Below are positions 1 to 12,260 of a stretch of 64,000 nt of DNA, one piece after another. Every line of letters starts with the position of its first letter. The first letter of the stretch is position 1. Source of the DNA: Phallus indusiatus (taxonomy: Eukaryota; Basidiomycota; Agaricomycetes; Phallales; Phallaceae); the NCBI GenBank assembly GCA_027605045.1, contig JAQFWX010000013.1:620001-684000 (forward strand), in the 5' to 3' direction. The notes under the pieces are model-generated. The model was given only the letters and a program-made list of their open reading frames with translations. It was not told the origin of the DNA and ran no database searches. Made by a program: the position numbers and the translations under genes.

Positions 1-2222
1 GACACTTAAACGATAGTAACAAAAAAAGCAAGAGGCTCCAAGCTGTACTAGCAATTAACTGTTGTATAGTGTATTTTATTTTATTCTTATGACCTGGATG
101 AGTTTGAAATACATACAAGTATTTACATCGGCAGATCGGGGCGAATTACCGACGATATTATTATACCGTCGGCTTTCAGTTTGTTTTCGACGCGCCTGCA
201 AAGCTCACAAGCACGCAATTTCGTAGTCAAGGGTGTTTGTGGCAACGTACTAAGTGATCGAGAATCTATGCCGTTCGATGGTAATCTTGTCAGAAAGTGC
301 AAGGAAAGTTGTTACTCCGGATAGCCTGCTCGACGTATGAACACATGAATGAACGTCTCAGTAATCAGTACATACATACGAAGCATCTCCATCGCAACGG
401 ATTGAGAGATCATGTAACTCCAAATCTTTTGAATGTACGACATCGAATTGGCTGTGGCAAGAGCCGGCAAGATATTTGCGATCTTCGGGGCCGCACAAAG
501 ACTTCCTGTATTGGAAAGCCAGTGACATATGAGTCTGTCTGTGTCGACGTCATATCAAGGTTCCATCTCGAAACTTTTCGGAGATGTCCGGCTAGAGGGC
601 TTATCCTTGTAATGTCCTTGTCAGCTCTCCGGATCCAGGACCGCCGAAGTTTGTACGATTCGAATTGATCAGGATGTGCTACCAGTCCGATGGCTGTGCT
701 GGGTGCTTGAAACCGTATCTAACGTTCTGAAATTGTCATCACGAGATTGTGGCTTATTCGAAAAATTTCTAATCAGGGCTCGAAAAGCTATGTGTAGCGG
801 ACGTCGGACTTGATTTATCATATGGGAGTCAAGTGATATTATATTTAATTATCACCAGTACACAATTGAAGCAGATACTATAAATTTCTTGTGTGCGCTT
901 CAGATGTTCATGGACCTTAAAGTGTTAGCCGTCGCCGGTTCCTCTCGAACCGGTACATGAGGTCAACATTACAGACTAATCAAGGAAAAATAAAGTTTAC
1001 GAGCCAGCATACCGGAGCGCCACAAAGGCTTTGTACTGATCAACAACTTCTATCTTTGACCTATCATGGATGAAAAACGATTTGCCATACGCCGATTCGA
1101 TACTGATTTAGGCGTTTAGTTAGGCTTTGATACCCGCTCAAAAACCTTGGAAAATTTTCTAATTGGATATAAATCACATAGCAAAAACGGAAAAACAGAT
1201 AAGTAGCAGGGAATAACACCTCATTTTTCCGAGATGTCGTTGGCCCGCTGGCGGGTGAGATTCGCGATGTTTGGAGTAAGCTACTATGTAGGGAGTCGCT
1301 ACTTTCGATGAAAGTTCCGGTTTCTTGATTTCATCTTTGCCCTCGGGTTGGGAGATGATGTCATCGTAAATACATTATAGGAAATGAATAACTCTTTCAT
1401 TGCGAAAAGAGAAGACAGTGGAAGTCGAAGGCACTCAGAGAAGATACTAATCAAGAGCAAATCTCATACGGGCGCTAGAACGATCCTGCCGGATTCGAGT
1501 AGATTCGAATGTGTCACATGTCACGCGATTACTGCGGCCAGCAGTGATCTCGTGAACTCGAGGACGGAAGAACGTTACACTGCGGCTCCACAACATCTTA
1601 GTGTAGAAAAATAAATGTGAGATTACTGTTACTGAATAGCATGATCGAACACTAATCGAAACTAACGTTCATCTTGACAACGAAGCTAGCAAAGCTGCTC
1701 AGCGGCGAGTGGGGCGGGAAGATGATAAATCAGACTCTGAAGTGTTAATACAATACAATTAGAAGGTATTAGTATCCGTATAAATATTCATCATTTGGGG
1801 ATAAAATACAGTTGTGTGCGGAGTAATATGCATGAGATGAGTATACTGCTTGGACAAGAAAGGGAGTAGGATAGTGAAAAAGACAAAAACGAAAACAGGT
1901 AACAGTGATGAGAGAGGAAGCGATCAGATGAGAAGGTAGCATCGTGGAATCGGATGGACAATAAGATGTCACTCATTACAGTGTGGTGCCATCAACGAGT
2001 AATGTAAATGATATGTAGCGCGGGGTCGTATCGGTGGTAATGGAGAGGAGAATGATGGAGTCACGAGTGGGAGGGGAAGTGTTGGAATGAAAACTGAGCT
2101 GGGGTGGAAAGCAAAGGTGTCGCATCCAACGTCAAGTTGGCATTAATACGACTCAATAAGCAAGACATGACGTTTGACAACGTGCAAGAGGGCGGGTCAG
2201 GAAAGTATGGCGATCGTGGTTT
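1..2222. other. Gene-poor stretch, no supported gene
   Basis: Only short open frames without family resemblance or convincing splice structure are present on either strand. The part from about 1770 to 2220 is purine-rich on the plus strand and lies just downstream of the small minus-strand gene ending at 2223, so some of it may be that gene's 3' untranslated region. No tRNA, repeat array or transposase was recognised. Confidence 0.5.
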
Positions 2223-2616
2223 TCACCGCTTTCGAGCTTTGTAGGTGGTATCATACCACGGCTCACATAGGTGACACCATGCATCACTAAACAGATATGA
2301 AAGAGACGTAGGTGAGTATCGAAACAAAAGTCTACGAGCAGAGTAAGCGAAACGCGACATACCAGTACGCTGTGATCTTTTCTTGATCGTCGGGATAATA
2401 ATATTGTTCACACCGATCGCAGGATGTGCAGTTGGGAGGATGCATTACACTTTTCGTGCATCGACGGTTATTGCAATCTATTTTGGCGGTCCATTTTGTT
2501 TGGATGTAATGACCGCACTTGGTGTAAGAAGTTCCTTCGCTAAACGGAATATGGGAGAGTCGTGAGCAAACGACTGGATTTACTGAAGATGGATTTCACC
2601 TTCGTCGACGACACAT
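2223..2616 (-). CDS. Small cysteine-rich protein of the fungal MCRR... family
   Basis: Three exons (2616-2600, 2539-2364, 2286-2223) join at GT/AG sites into a protein of about 85 residues. It begins MCRRRSEGTSYTKCGHY and continues with many Cys and His residues: CNNRRC, CTSCDRC and CDAWCHLC. I recognise the layout (an MCRR start, then CGH, then IDCN, then HP..C) from small uncharacterised proteins common in basidiomycetes; the function is unknown. The regularly spaced Cys pairs suggest zinc binding, which is inference. The first exon is only 17 nt, so automatic annotation could miss the start. It is divergent from the TLG2 gene, with about 480 bp between the two starts. No signal peptide is visible, so it is probably intracellular. 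Confidence 0.72.
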
Positions 2617-3093
2617 TGTGGAAAGAACAAAAGGCGGAAGAAGAGAAAGATTTCAAGAAAAAGCCGTGTATATGGAGTAGGAAGAGGTGTTAGTAATGGA
2701 GGGGATGAGGAGGACATGGTCGCGATTTTAGTGGGGGTATTTATACGATATTGTCATGTCAGCAAAGAGATGGTCCAAATTGCAGTGTTGGTTTGTGTTG
2801 TTTCTGTTTTCCCAATTATTTTTGAGACAGCGTTCAGGGAAAGACTCCGAAAAAAATTAGAGACGGAGAGTGCTTATGTCATAAACAATAAAAATAATTA
2901 CAAATAAAATAATAATACCGAATAATAATAATAAAAATCTGCCCAATTAGACGCCCGGCGTGGAGCGGCAACGGTAACACGCGCTTGCATCGTGTTTCCG
3001 GTCATCTCATTGATCTTTTTCGCTCACCCTCTGCTCTTTCTCCCAAATGGTTTTTATTTTTGGGAAATTATAATATTTATTTTTTATGCAATC

Positions 3094-4562
3094 ATGTCTC
3101 TGGGTGTAACGCGTTCAAGAACTCTGCTATTCTTCTCATATCGAGATTCTGCTCCAAGGAAATCCCTATCGCGTCGATTCAACCAGAATTACAGCACCAA
3201 TAATGCTAGTGGTCTTCTCGATGACGACGAAACCGATGAGCGGCGTGGTCTCATTGCGACAGATAGTCCTGGTGGCTTTATTTCACTCGATATGACATCC
3301 CCACCCAAATGGTACGCTTTTGCAACAGCTTTCATTTCTGCTTTATTCCCCGATTAGGATAAAATCCTCATCGATGGTAGGGTCAACATTTCTGAGCAAG
3401 TCGAACAGATTCTTGCCTCTCTTCTCCCCAAAAGTGTGTTGCGTGTCTATCAATCCCGTCCTTCTTCTGTTTGTTTTGTTAACGCCACCCATTACAAGTC
3501 TCCACACTCGATAAACTCCACGCAAAGCATGTTCTCCCTGGTTTTACTGATCGTTCCGCTGAAGAACGTGAAATACAACTTCTCACCAATGAAATTACAC
3601 TCGTCAGTCATGTGCCATTAACCAACCTTGTGCCACTGATTGTTTTTTTTATTTCTGACGCACCATACTTCTCAGGATTTCCGACGCTGTCAGGCTCTCA
3701 TCCAGCAAGTTCCCGCTTCCGATTCACAAGCATCATCACACACGTTTCCACCTAAACCCGGCGGTCCTTCCACTGCAACTCTAAGCAAATCTGCACAAAA
3801 TGTTCAACGAGGACTCGCTGCTAAGGTTCAAGAATTGAGTAGCACCTTCCGGAAAAAGCAGCGAGTATACATGGAACGTAAGTGACTTCGAAAAGTGAGA
3901 ACAGTGATTGTTTAGCGTTGATACTTCATGATTTTCCAGGATTGCAGGGCCACTCTATCAAAAATCGTGATTTACTTCTGGCTTCGGGTCAAATTCGACT
4001 TCAAGGACAAGAAGGCATATCAGCCTTGGAAGACGATGTCAAGGCAGTACGTTCTTTTTAACTGCCGTTGTCATTTAGCACACGCTGATAACACTAGTCT
4101 CAATCAACCCGCATTCCACTTTCACCATCCTCCCAAACTCTTGTTACGATGCAAGAGGATAGCACCCTCACACAACGCAACCAAGAAATCTCACAGATAG
4201 CGGCTTCTATCGCCCAGCTGGCTGACTTGTTCAAAGACTTATCAACACTTGTGATCGATCAAGGCACCATTCTTGACAGCGTTGAGTATAACATTGAACA
4301 GACGTTGGTCAATATTGATCATGCCCATGAAGACTTGCTCGTGGGTGAGAAGTGAGTGTGCAGATGCTTCTTGATGACTGATGGGAATGACACATTCTTA
4401 CGAAAACCAATTACCTTCAGATATCAAAAAAGAACAGGTCGACGTGCTTGCATCTTTCTTCTTATACTGATTATTATCGGTTTGATACTAGTATTGATCT
4501 TTAAACCCCGAAAACGACATATACCAGCCCAACCTTCTCCAACACCGACATTTCAACTATAG
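3094..4562 (+). CDS. TLG2: t-SNARE Tlg2 / syntaxin-16 homologue
   Basis: Qa-SNARE of the trans-Golgi/endosomal system, which would pair with Vti1- and Tlg1-type SNAREs for endosome-to-Golgi fusion. Seven exons join cleanly. The N-terminus is MSLGVTRSRTLLFFSYRD; an acidic stretch is followed by the family hallmark PPKWVNISEQVEQIL, then the Habc-type helix with LDKLHAKHVLPGF and FRRCQALIQQV. The SNARE motif lies at about 4149-4350: it includes QRNQEISQIAASI, LFKDLSTLVIDQGTILD and YNIEQT, with the ionic-layer Gln in DQGT. One C-terminal membrane segment (FLLILIIIGLILVLIF) and a short basic tail follow. The start at 3094 gives the usual SNARE N-terminus. The second intron boundary (acceptor ending at 3380) was chosen because it restores PPKWV. 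Confidence 0.93.
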
Positions 4563-4688
4563 CACGCCATATATATATTTATACTACCTACGATATATAC
4601 ATACTTACGTACATGCATAATCAACCTTCTGTATGTTTGGGGTGGCAAAACTAAAGCGGGACTGTACATGTTGCACCTCTTACTACAC

Positions 4689-4913
4689 CTATTTCTTAGA
4701 TGAACTTTTTAAGTCCGTAGGTATATTCTGACCTCGTGTAATTGCGAATAGAGTATAACCAATCCCAATCGTCACATGCAAATTCATTTGTTTTGTTTTT
4801 TTTTGGAGAAACGGGATGTATCCGCAGGCTATCGCGCCCGGGATCAATTTCGTCGAAATTTGCTTCCGTGGTGCCTGCCGTCCTGTCCGTGTCACATTGT
4901 TCAGACTGTCCAT
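4689..4913 (-). CDS. Possible small basic protein with one hydrophobic segment
   Basis: A 74-residue frame starting MDSLNNVTRTGRQ and ending LKSSSKK has two moderately hydrophobic patches (LIPGAIACGYIPFL and LHVTIGIGYTLFAI) separated by a lysine-rich loop. The size and charge pattern resemble small mitochondrial membrane subunits, but I recognise no family. It is convergent with TLG2, whose stop is 126 bp away. The open frame continues upstream without an ATG, so an upstream exon is possible. It could also be chance. Confidence 0.28.
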   Translation of the reverse strand: MDSLNNVTRTGRQAPRKQISTKLIPGAIACGYIPFLQKKTKQMNLHVTIGIGYTLFAITRGQNIPTDLKSSSKK

Positions 4914-7210
4914 GTCCTGGCCGATAGACAAACTCGCCCTACCCCAATGGTTCCTTTTCTCGTTCGAAATGGACAAACTCAAGTCTCAAAAATAGTTGAC
5001 ACAAGAGATGACACATGCAATGATACCAATTAGAAGATTGGAAGAAGCTTCGACAACGAAAAGTGGTTTAGTGGCTTGCTCGGGACGTTCCCAGTGATAT
5101 AATAATATTCCTAAAGGGAAGATAGGACAGATGTGCTGGCTTGTTCACATTGACTCGGAAGAAGCCATAATCAGGAAAATAATCATATTTGAGGTGCTCA
5201 TATGTACATCATGCATCAGCGACAACGCACTAAAGCCTACTTGACAGCCTATAAAAATGGCGCGATTCGAAGTCTCTGAACCCCATCTATTGAATCTGCA
5301 GGGAACAATCAAGTTATAGATAGATATCTTTTGAGGTTTCTTTTCCTGTTATCTTCTTGCCAGTCATCACTAATCCCGATGCAGATCTACCAGATAGCCT
5401 AATTTCGGCGGTAGCAACAGAAAGCTATTTAAGCATATGGTTTTCATTCAGCTGGATGACATGTGGAGAGAATAGAAGATCATCTCCACACTGGAAAACT
5501 GGGGAAATTTAGGTACGACTCAGGGGGAAATGACCTTGAAGCCTTTCGTTGCCACGACCTCAACGTCAGTTATTTATCATGAAAATGATTCACGACAAGG
5601 GTGTATATGACATTATTATACACTGCTTAAATTACTGTAATAATTCGAATAAGTGAGTGATTATAATAATTTTATAATTTACGATCCTTGATATATTTAA
5701 CATATTTCACTTCTGCTAGAACCATTCGGATCGGAATGTACGAATACCCGGAACATGAATTGGCACGGAAGAAGTAGAAGCAGTCCTGAGATATGGCTCA
5801 ACGAGAAGGAAGATTATCGGTGATACACTGGGTCAATTGCGAATCTTTCCTGAGATGTAAGTCCAATAACAATCTTAGACGTTTGGAGGTTTCCCTCTCA
5901 TGGGAATATGCGCACAGAACATATCTTGTCTTTTGCCCTCTCTTATTACCGGCCTACCCTGTTTACTCCGCCCATCGCGAATTGTGTAGTGGCGAACATT
6001 ATTTTATGCCCTATCCACCCTTCGAATATTCTCTTCTCGGACAACTGTGCTTTGCTGTCATCATAAAACACTCTGCAATATATGTTTTTTTTCATACTCG
6101 ACAGGAGAGAGAAAAAGAAGCAGGAAAAGAAGAACAAGAGGAACAAAACACCAACTTAAAGAAAGATTCCGAATCCTAATTAAATTCAGTACATCAAAAG
6201 GTGAACCCTGTTTGGCATTTTCGAAAGAAACGGCATTACCAAATATTTCACAAAGGTTACTGGTGTACGCGAACACGGACGTTTGAAGTAAACGGCGGAA
6301 AGGAAAAGGCCGAAAAACTTTAATCTTTTTTGTTCCTTCGTCCCTGTGCTTGAATGTTTTAAAGCTACAACCCTTTTGTCTTCGCCTTCATAAACACACA
6401 TGCATCTGTCGGAAAACCTTGGCATGAAGATCGGAGGCGTCGACTTTAGTTATCCCAACGGACGAACGGTCCTATCACTTGCAGGGATAAGTATACGCGC
6501 GCATATCCTTACTAAACCGATTTGCAATAGAGAGGGTAAATTTAAAATGTGCCTTGATGTGAATGGTTCCTGTTACTGGATATCCTGCCACATATGCATG
6601 ATATTTGTACGAAAGCAGGTGCCAGTCAAATTCGAGACCTCATTATAGTCCCATCATATCGGAAAGGTCTCTAAGCTGCAAGGTTTGCTTAACGCCTATA
6701 TCAATCGTGGTCGCTTAATCATTTCTTTCAAATTAGAGCTCAAGGTTTGTATACTCTATATATATATATTTCATTGCGTTACATTCAGTTATTAATTTCT
6801 GTCCTTTAGTGAAATATTCCGACTCGGGATATGATTTTCGGACCCTCACACGACGTATGAAACCACGTATTCAGCCGATGCAAAAGGATGTGAGATTGCC
6901 GGAAATTGTTATAACTTTCAAATGAGCTTGTTGCTCAGTTTTACGCAGATATGGGTGACTGTCGGCGGGCATGGCTCGGTAACTATGACCGGGGGAATAG
7001 TTTGAACCATAGGTCTCTTTCAAATGCAGGTAGGAATCGTGAGTCAAGTGAAATCAGCTAACAGGCGTCACTGGAGCAATTGGCAGATTGAAATTAGCTT
7101 CCCTTCTGAGTGACTGATTCAAAAGAGGGCTTCTTATTAGTATTATATGTGAGCTCTCTGAGACTTCCCTTCCTCTTGTTTAATCATTCGCCAGGTGAAA
7201 CGTTTCCACC

Positions 7211-7607
7211 ATGGATCGCGCGCGCATGCATGAAGCTCAATTGTATTTTGACAACATCTCAACGCGCGAGTTTCTCGGCACTCCATGGCCAACTCTACGA
7301 GTAGGAGCTAACATTCCGGTAACGGATGGTCAGTGGAGCAAGAACCTCAGCGTCATCAACGTCATTAATGACGCAGATCTCCATACTTACCGCCGATGTC
7401 CTTCAGCTTTACCAAATCATATCTCGTGGTGCAACGAATTCCCCGGAATCTCAATTGATCACGTTGCTACCCTATAAAAAACTCTCACAAGATCTAAAGA
7501 AACTAGTGAACAAACAAGGCACTGCGGATAAAATAGTAAAATGTATTACAGAAGCCGACACTGGAAGTGATGCGATGCCGAAACATCATCTTGATCCACG
7601 TTTTTGA
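7211..7607 (+). pseudogene. Probable decayed coding remnant, family unknown
   Basis: Two overlapping frames each read like protein but do not connect without a shift. The first has LYFDNISTREFLGTPW and GQWSKNLSVINVINDADLH. The second continues with TADVLQLYQIISRGATN, SQLITLLPYKKLSQDLKKLV and a C-terminal part up to a stop at 7605. The natural join falls near 7370-7390, where the frame changes with no good intron. Upstream fragments at 6400-7100 in other frames may belong to the same dead gene. I do not recognise the family; chance is a real alternative. Confidence 0.25.
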
Positions 7608-10573
7608 TTGAATATCCTTCAGTGCGCTTTAGCTTCCAAGTATATGCATTCATCCGAACACGATCTTGGCTACCAAGTTTGCATGGAGTTCCGGCGCTGC
7701 ACATCGCACTCAATTTTTTGATGATGATAAATGTGACAACACTCGCATTTTGAGTTAAGGCATTTCTTTTTTGGACTCAAAATACAAGCCAGTGCTGATA
7801 CATTACACCGAGTCGCGGAATTTATCAAATTTATAGGGGATATATGCCGCCAAGACACGCAGCTACGAGATTTCCTTTTTTGACGCAGATTGAAAAACAT
7901 CGGCAAGGTTTGGGGTGGTAACTACAGTAATGCCAATCCTAAAAGAATTAGAGGTGCATTGATGCAATATCTTCACTTGCAACGCGTATCCTCAACGGCT
8001 CAGGCTAAGACTAACGAGATAAAAGTAGAAGCAAACCTCATGGCAGCGTGATTTACGAAGACAATAAATACAACACTCCATTTAGCATTCCTCGCTAAAT
8101 GCCTCAACTATGACTGACACAAAAAACGCCGGCACGGTATTGGTAAGGTACTCTCTATCCAAGCGAGCTTCATTAACCGCTCAGACAGATAAGAATATTA
8201 CCACTACGTCCCGAAAGATCATGCATGATTAAAAGCAATCCGAGAGGTCCGCTTCGCGCCGCTGTGCGCTTTCAATACCATAATACAACCACAAGTTCTC
8301 CTAGTGCCAGGGTAATGACCGGCTACGTCAAGCTAGGAAGAATGCGATTTCAGATAATTTAATCATATGGAAGAAACTATGTTATTTTCCAATCGGAATA
8401 ATAAAGGTATGGTCAATGAAATCACTGATCCGAGACCTCTCTTGCACTTTGACTCTATGCAAAATTAAAAGGTCGAGGCCAGCCCAACATGAGTTTCCAT
8501 CGACCAAGGCTTAGCGTGACTTATAAGCAATACTAACCAGCTGATGAATCAAATGAGTTATAGAGCTTAAATTTTACAAACAACTTAGCGGGAGTATGTG
8601 GCACATGTGTTTATTTCCAAAACCTCCGGCCGACACGGATGCAATATCATACGCACGACAGATTTATTGGACTTGAGAATCCATGATAGTTTTTTGCCCT
8701 ATAAATTGAAGCATTATATACAATATTTTTTACTACAAAATCAAATTCGGTAACATCATGTAAACGATGTGATGGATCATACAAGCACACTTACCAATAC
8801 CTTCCGAATTAGTAGGTCGGTGTTACGAAATAGCACCGAAGCAAGTGTGGGCTTGGAATGGACAAATCGGTTTCACAACTTCGTGAATAACGCTAACCTC
8901 CATCCCTGCAAGTACTGCCCATACATTGGCATCAGTCACAAGATCGTCGAATCTGATGTAAATTGGACTCATGCTTTGAAAGCTGAGTCGCCATACTATT
9001 ATTGGCCATGGGGGAGAACTCGAGTGCCAGGGTCGTTCAAGTTGTCAGATAAGTATGAACATAGGGGGTAGCATATAAGTTCTTGAAGTAGTTAGAACTC
9101 AAATTGGATTATAGACTCAACCGGAGTACTTCTCAATATGTAAAAGCACGACGGTCCTAAAGTGGAACTGTCATGTTGGAAGTGATAATCCAACGTTGAC
9201 TTCATGCGGGGGTGAGACTTGACCTACACTTCTTCCGGTCTGTAAATCTTACGCATAGGGGCAGGTAGACTTGGTTCTTCCCTGGGCGCCGGTGAACTGA
9301 TACTCATATTGGAGAGAAAAGTAACCAAAAACGGCTGTAATTGGGCAGGTCTTTTGTGCGCATTTCCTGCAGTAATTAGAATAAGAATAAATCCCTGTTT
9401 GCTGTGCTTGTGAATGGTTGAACCAAAAAAAGTAGGTTCAAACAGACTTAACAAACCCGAAGATGAATAAAACAAAATTTGTCCGAGATAATCGATTGAA
9501 ATTTCCTAATTGAGCATCATGTATACAATATTGGTATCGTGATTTCTTTTCGTTACTAAGATCGACCTTGTATTCGCTTCATTCCTGACCCTGTCAACTG
9601 CACCAAATGGAATCAAAACCATAGGGTCACTATCAGCACTTCCTATTATTAGGAGACATCAACAAGTTCCGAGTTCTGAAATATATACATTCTGGCATAC
9701 TATGTACTCACGCATCGCGATACAAAGACAATTGACACCGATCGATACCGTACCGCAAGAGTAAGGTACCATTATTGACATAGAGCAACGGAAGAAGTTC
9801 ATTTGATGTGAAAACCAGAATGTGACAAGCTTGACATTTGAAATTCCACTTGATTTCCAGAAAGCAGATTAAAACCAAGCTGCGAGATTCTTACGACTTT
9901 AGGCAGACTGTACGCACAAGTTAGTAGAATCAGCGAATTAAAACTCTATAATCAATCTGTGTAACAAACCGACTACAGTGCTCGCTTGCAGATGAATACG
10001 GATAACCGTGCGCAGCGTGCTCAAGGACTTATTAGGGAAATCAAAATTGAACAAGGTGACCTGATGCAACCCAATCTCATTCTCCTCGGCGTTTAAACTC
10101 ATGTGTGTGAGCAGGCTGAGCGGGGGGATGCCGACGAATTGATAAACATTTGAATAAAATATGCGAAGACCGAAGAATACGTAAAGTTCGGGCATGTTAA
10201 TGTCCCTGAACGTGCCTCTGTGAATGACGAGCTATGTATGCACCGTATATATTTATAGGAAAACCTTACTTGAAATCACATTCCGAAAGCTGAGTGTTTG
10301 CCTTCAAAATATGAATATGTAGTCAAGTATGATTTGATTGAGCTAAATCAGCGCTGCATAATAAAGGTATAGCTTCAGGCAAGTTAAACCGGGTGCATGT
10401 TTAGGCAGAATTCTCAAAAGCCGATAGATGATCGCCTGTGGATTACTGTGTAGCAGGCTTAGAAAGTATGTAATAGAAGAGAAGTGTGGGGAGGAAGGAA
10501 GTTCTAAGTTGCTTCCGCGAAAAATTGAATCCATCGGGTCGCAATCTAAGCCTGGGGAGAAGATGTGAGTTGT

Positions 10574-10607
10574 GTTACCTCATTCGCAATGTTACCTCAT
10601 TCGCAAT
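10574..10607. repeat. Perfect 17-bp tandem duplication
   Basis: The unit GTTACCTCATTCGCAAT occurs twice head to tail (10574-10590 and 10591-10607), followed by GTT. It lies in non-coding sequence and looks like a slippage or repair duplication. No function is evident. Confidence 0.9.
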
Positions 10608-12260
10608 GTTCTGGTGCATGTTTACCTTCCCGTTCAATATTCAATGCTTGTTTTATGGAGGTAAAATAAATATTAGAATAAAATAATAGGAAAAGAGCCG
10701 TTTCTGAAGTCTTACGCATCGTCTTTATGTCCATGTGGCCTTCTCGGGACTTTGGGGTTGCAATGAGGAAGCCAGTACTGAACATGTCGTAAATTTGTCG
10801 GAGTCTTCTGACTGTTCTCTAATTGTGCCTGACGTAATTGTTGACTGACAGGAATGTTTGACGTACTGGGTATGACACTCAGGCTGGCAAATCCGACGTA
10901 CCTGCATATGACAAGGCCTCAAAACTGTTGATTATTCAACAAGGATTTGTTCGCTGTTGGTTAGTAGCTGTAGAAAACATCATATTCTGGCGAAAAACAT
11001 GAGTAGGATTAAAATAGTCGCCAATTACCGACTGTCAGGAATTCACGGAGGCGAGAAAGTTGAATTGGCGTAGGAAGAATACGGTGCCACTTTCTTTCTG
11101 CCAGACTGCGGTTTATCGGACATTCAAGCGCAAGGTTTAGCAGACAGGAAAATTATTTTTGATTTTCAGCATCAGGATCTTGAGCTCGAGCCTGGGAATG
11201 AACTGGCGTTACAACACGTTGAGAATACTGAAACATGATGAAATGAAATCATGTTTTACCCCTTCTTTTTTCAAAAAGAAGCCGTCCATAAACCAGACTA
11301 GTCGTCGCTCTATGCTTCACACTGCAGGCTGTGTCATAACGGCAACGGAAAGACTTCGAGCTTCATGACTATCAGACTTTTTCTGGGAAAAATTTATATT
11401 TCGCTCAAACTGGAGCCTATGATATATATATGTACTCACTGGAAGTTATATTTAGACGGAATTCTCGAAGTATAACAGTAATTGAAAGCCCCTTAGAAGA
11501 ATTAGTGTGTATCATCCATTATAAGCGCAACCGAGTGTATTTAGTGTAGTGTGAGACTGGGAATAGAATCTCAAGATGCACCCTAAAAGATGCATGATGT
11601 GCCCCGGATCCGCTTCGCAGGTTATTTGCCTTTGAATAAATTGCGGAAGTCTGCGTATGCTTAGTAGCTCTCATCAGATTCTAGGCTTTCAGCTGGCTAA
11701 TGTGATATCAATTCGCCTTCCTTTTTTCTGTGTGCATGTGCATGCGTTGTTACAATGTTTAGATTGTGAAGAATCTACTGCGATTCGACACTCAGGAGAA
11801 TACATAACACTCAGGTTGGGCACTTATCTTGCGCTTTGGGAGAGGTTCACATTGTAAGGGAGGGATCCAATTGTACGTGTATGTAATTATACACAAGAAT
11901 AAATAAGCAACCAGGGACATTGGCAAGATGTGCTAGCGATACTAGAGCAGTAATGGGGCATATTGGCTTTCATCGTTGTACCCTTCTGCTCATCTTGCGG
12001 ACAGCTGTTCGAGTTCATATTCCGAACCTTTATTTCTTTGCCGCAGGTTCTTCTGCCAGTGCCCACATATAGTATACACCTGCAAAAAATTACGGTAAGG
12101 GCATGCGCTAAGCTTGTTGAGGTAATAAGGACTAACCTAAACTCCGGTAAGGACGCCATGGTTCAGCCAGAACTTCCATCTCCTGAGGTGTCAGAAACGC
12201 GCCCCTATCACGGAGAGTCAATTAAGCTGATCCAATGATTGGGAAAAACAAAATAGACTT

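Larger units (their letters stand above)
5040..12200. other. Gene-poor AT-rich island
   Basis: More than 7 kb without a supportable intact gene. Open frames are short, lack family motifs and do not join into a coherent protein. A few stretches look like decayed coding sequence: around 6400-7100, 7200-7610 and 8770-9070. A 17-bp tandem duplication is present near 10574. A small open frame near 12110-12238, ending just before the convergent glycosylase gene, could be a last exon but has no recognisable features. No reverse transcriptase, transposase or long terminal repeat was seen. Confidence 0.5.

Noticed and set aside
297..668. 123-residue plus-strand frame near the left edge
   Set aside because: Composition is scrambled, begins at a non-ATG codon region and matches no family I know.
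5793..6286. Overlapping frames rich in Lys/Glu and Phe/Leu on both strands
   Set aside because: They arise from an A/G-rich stretch; neither frame has a recognisable domain or splice structure.
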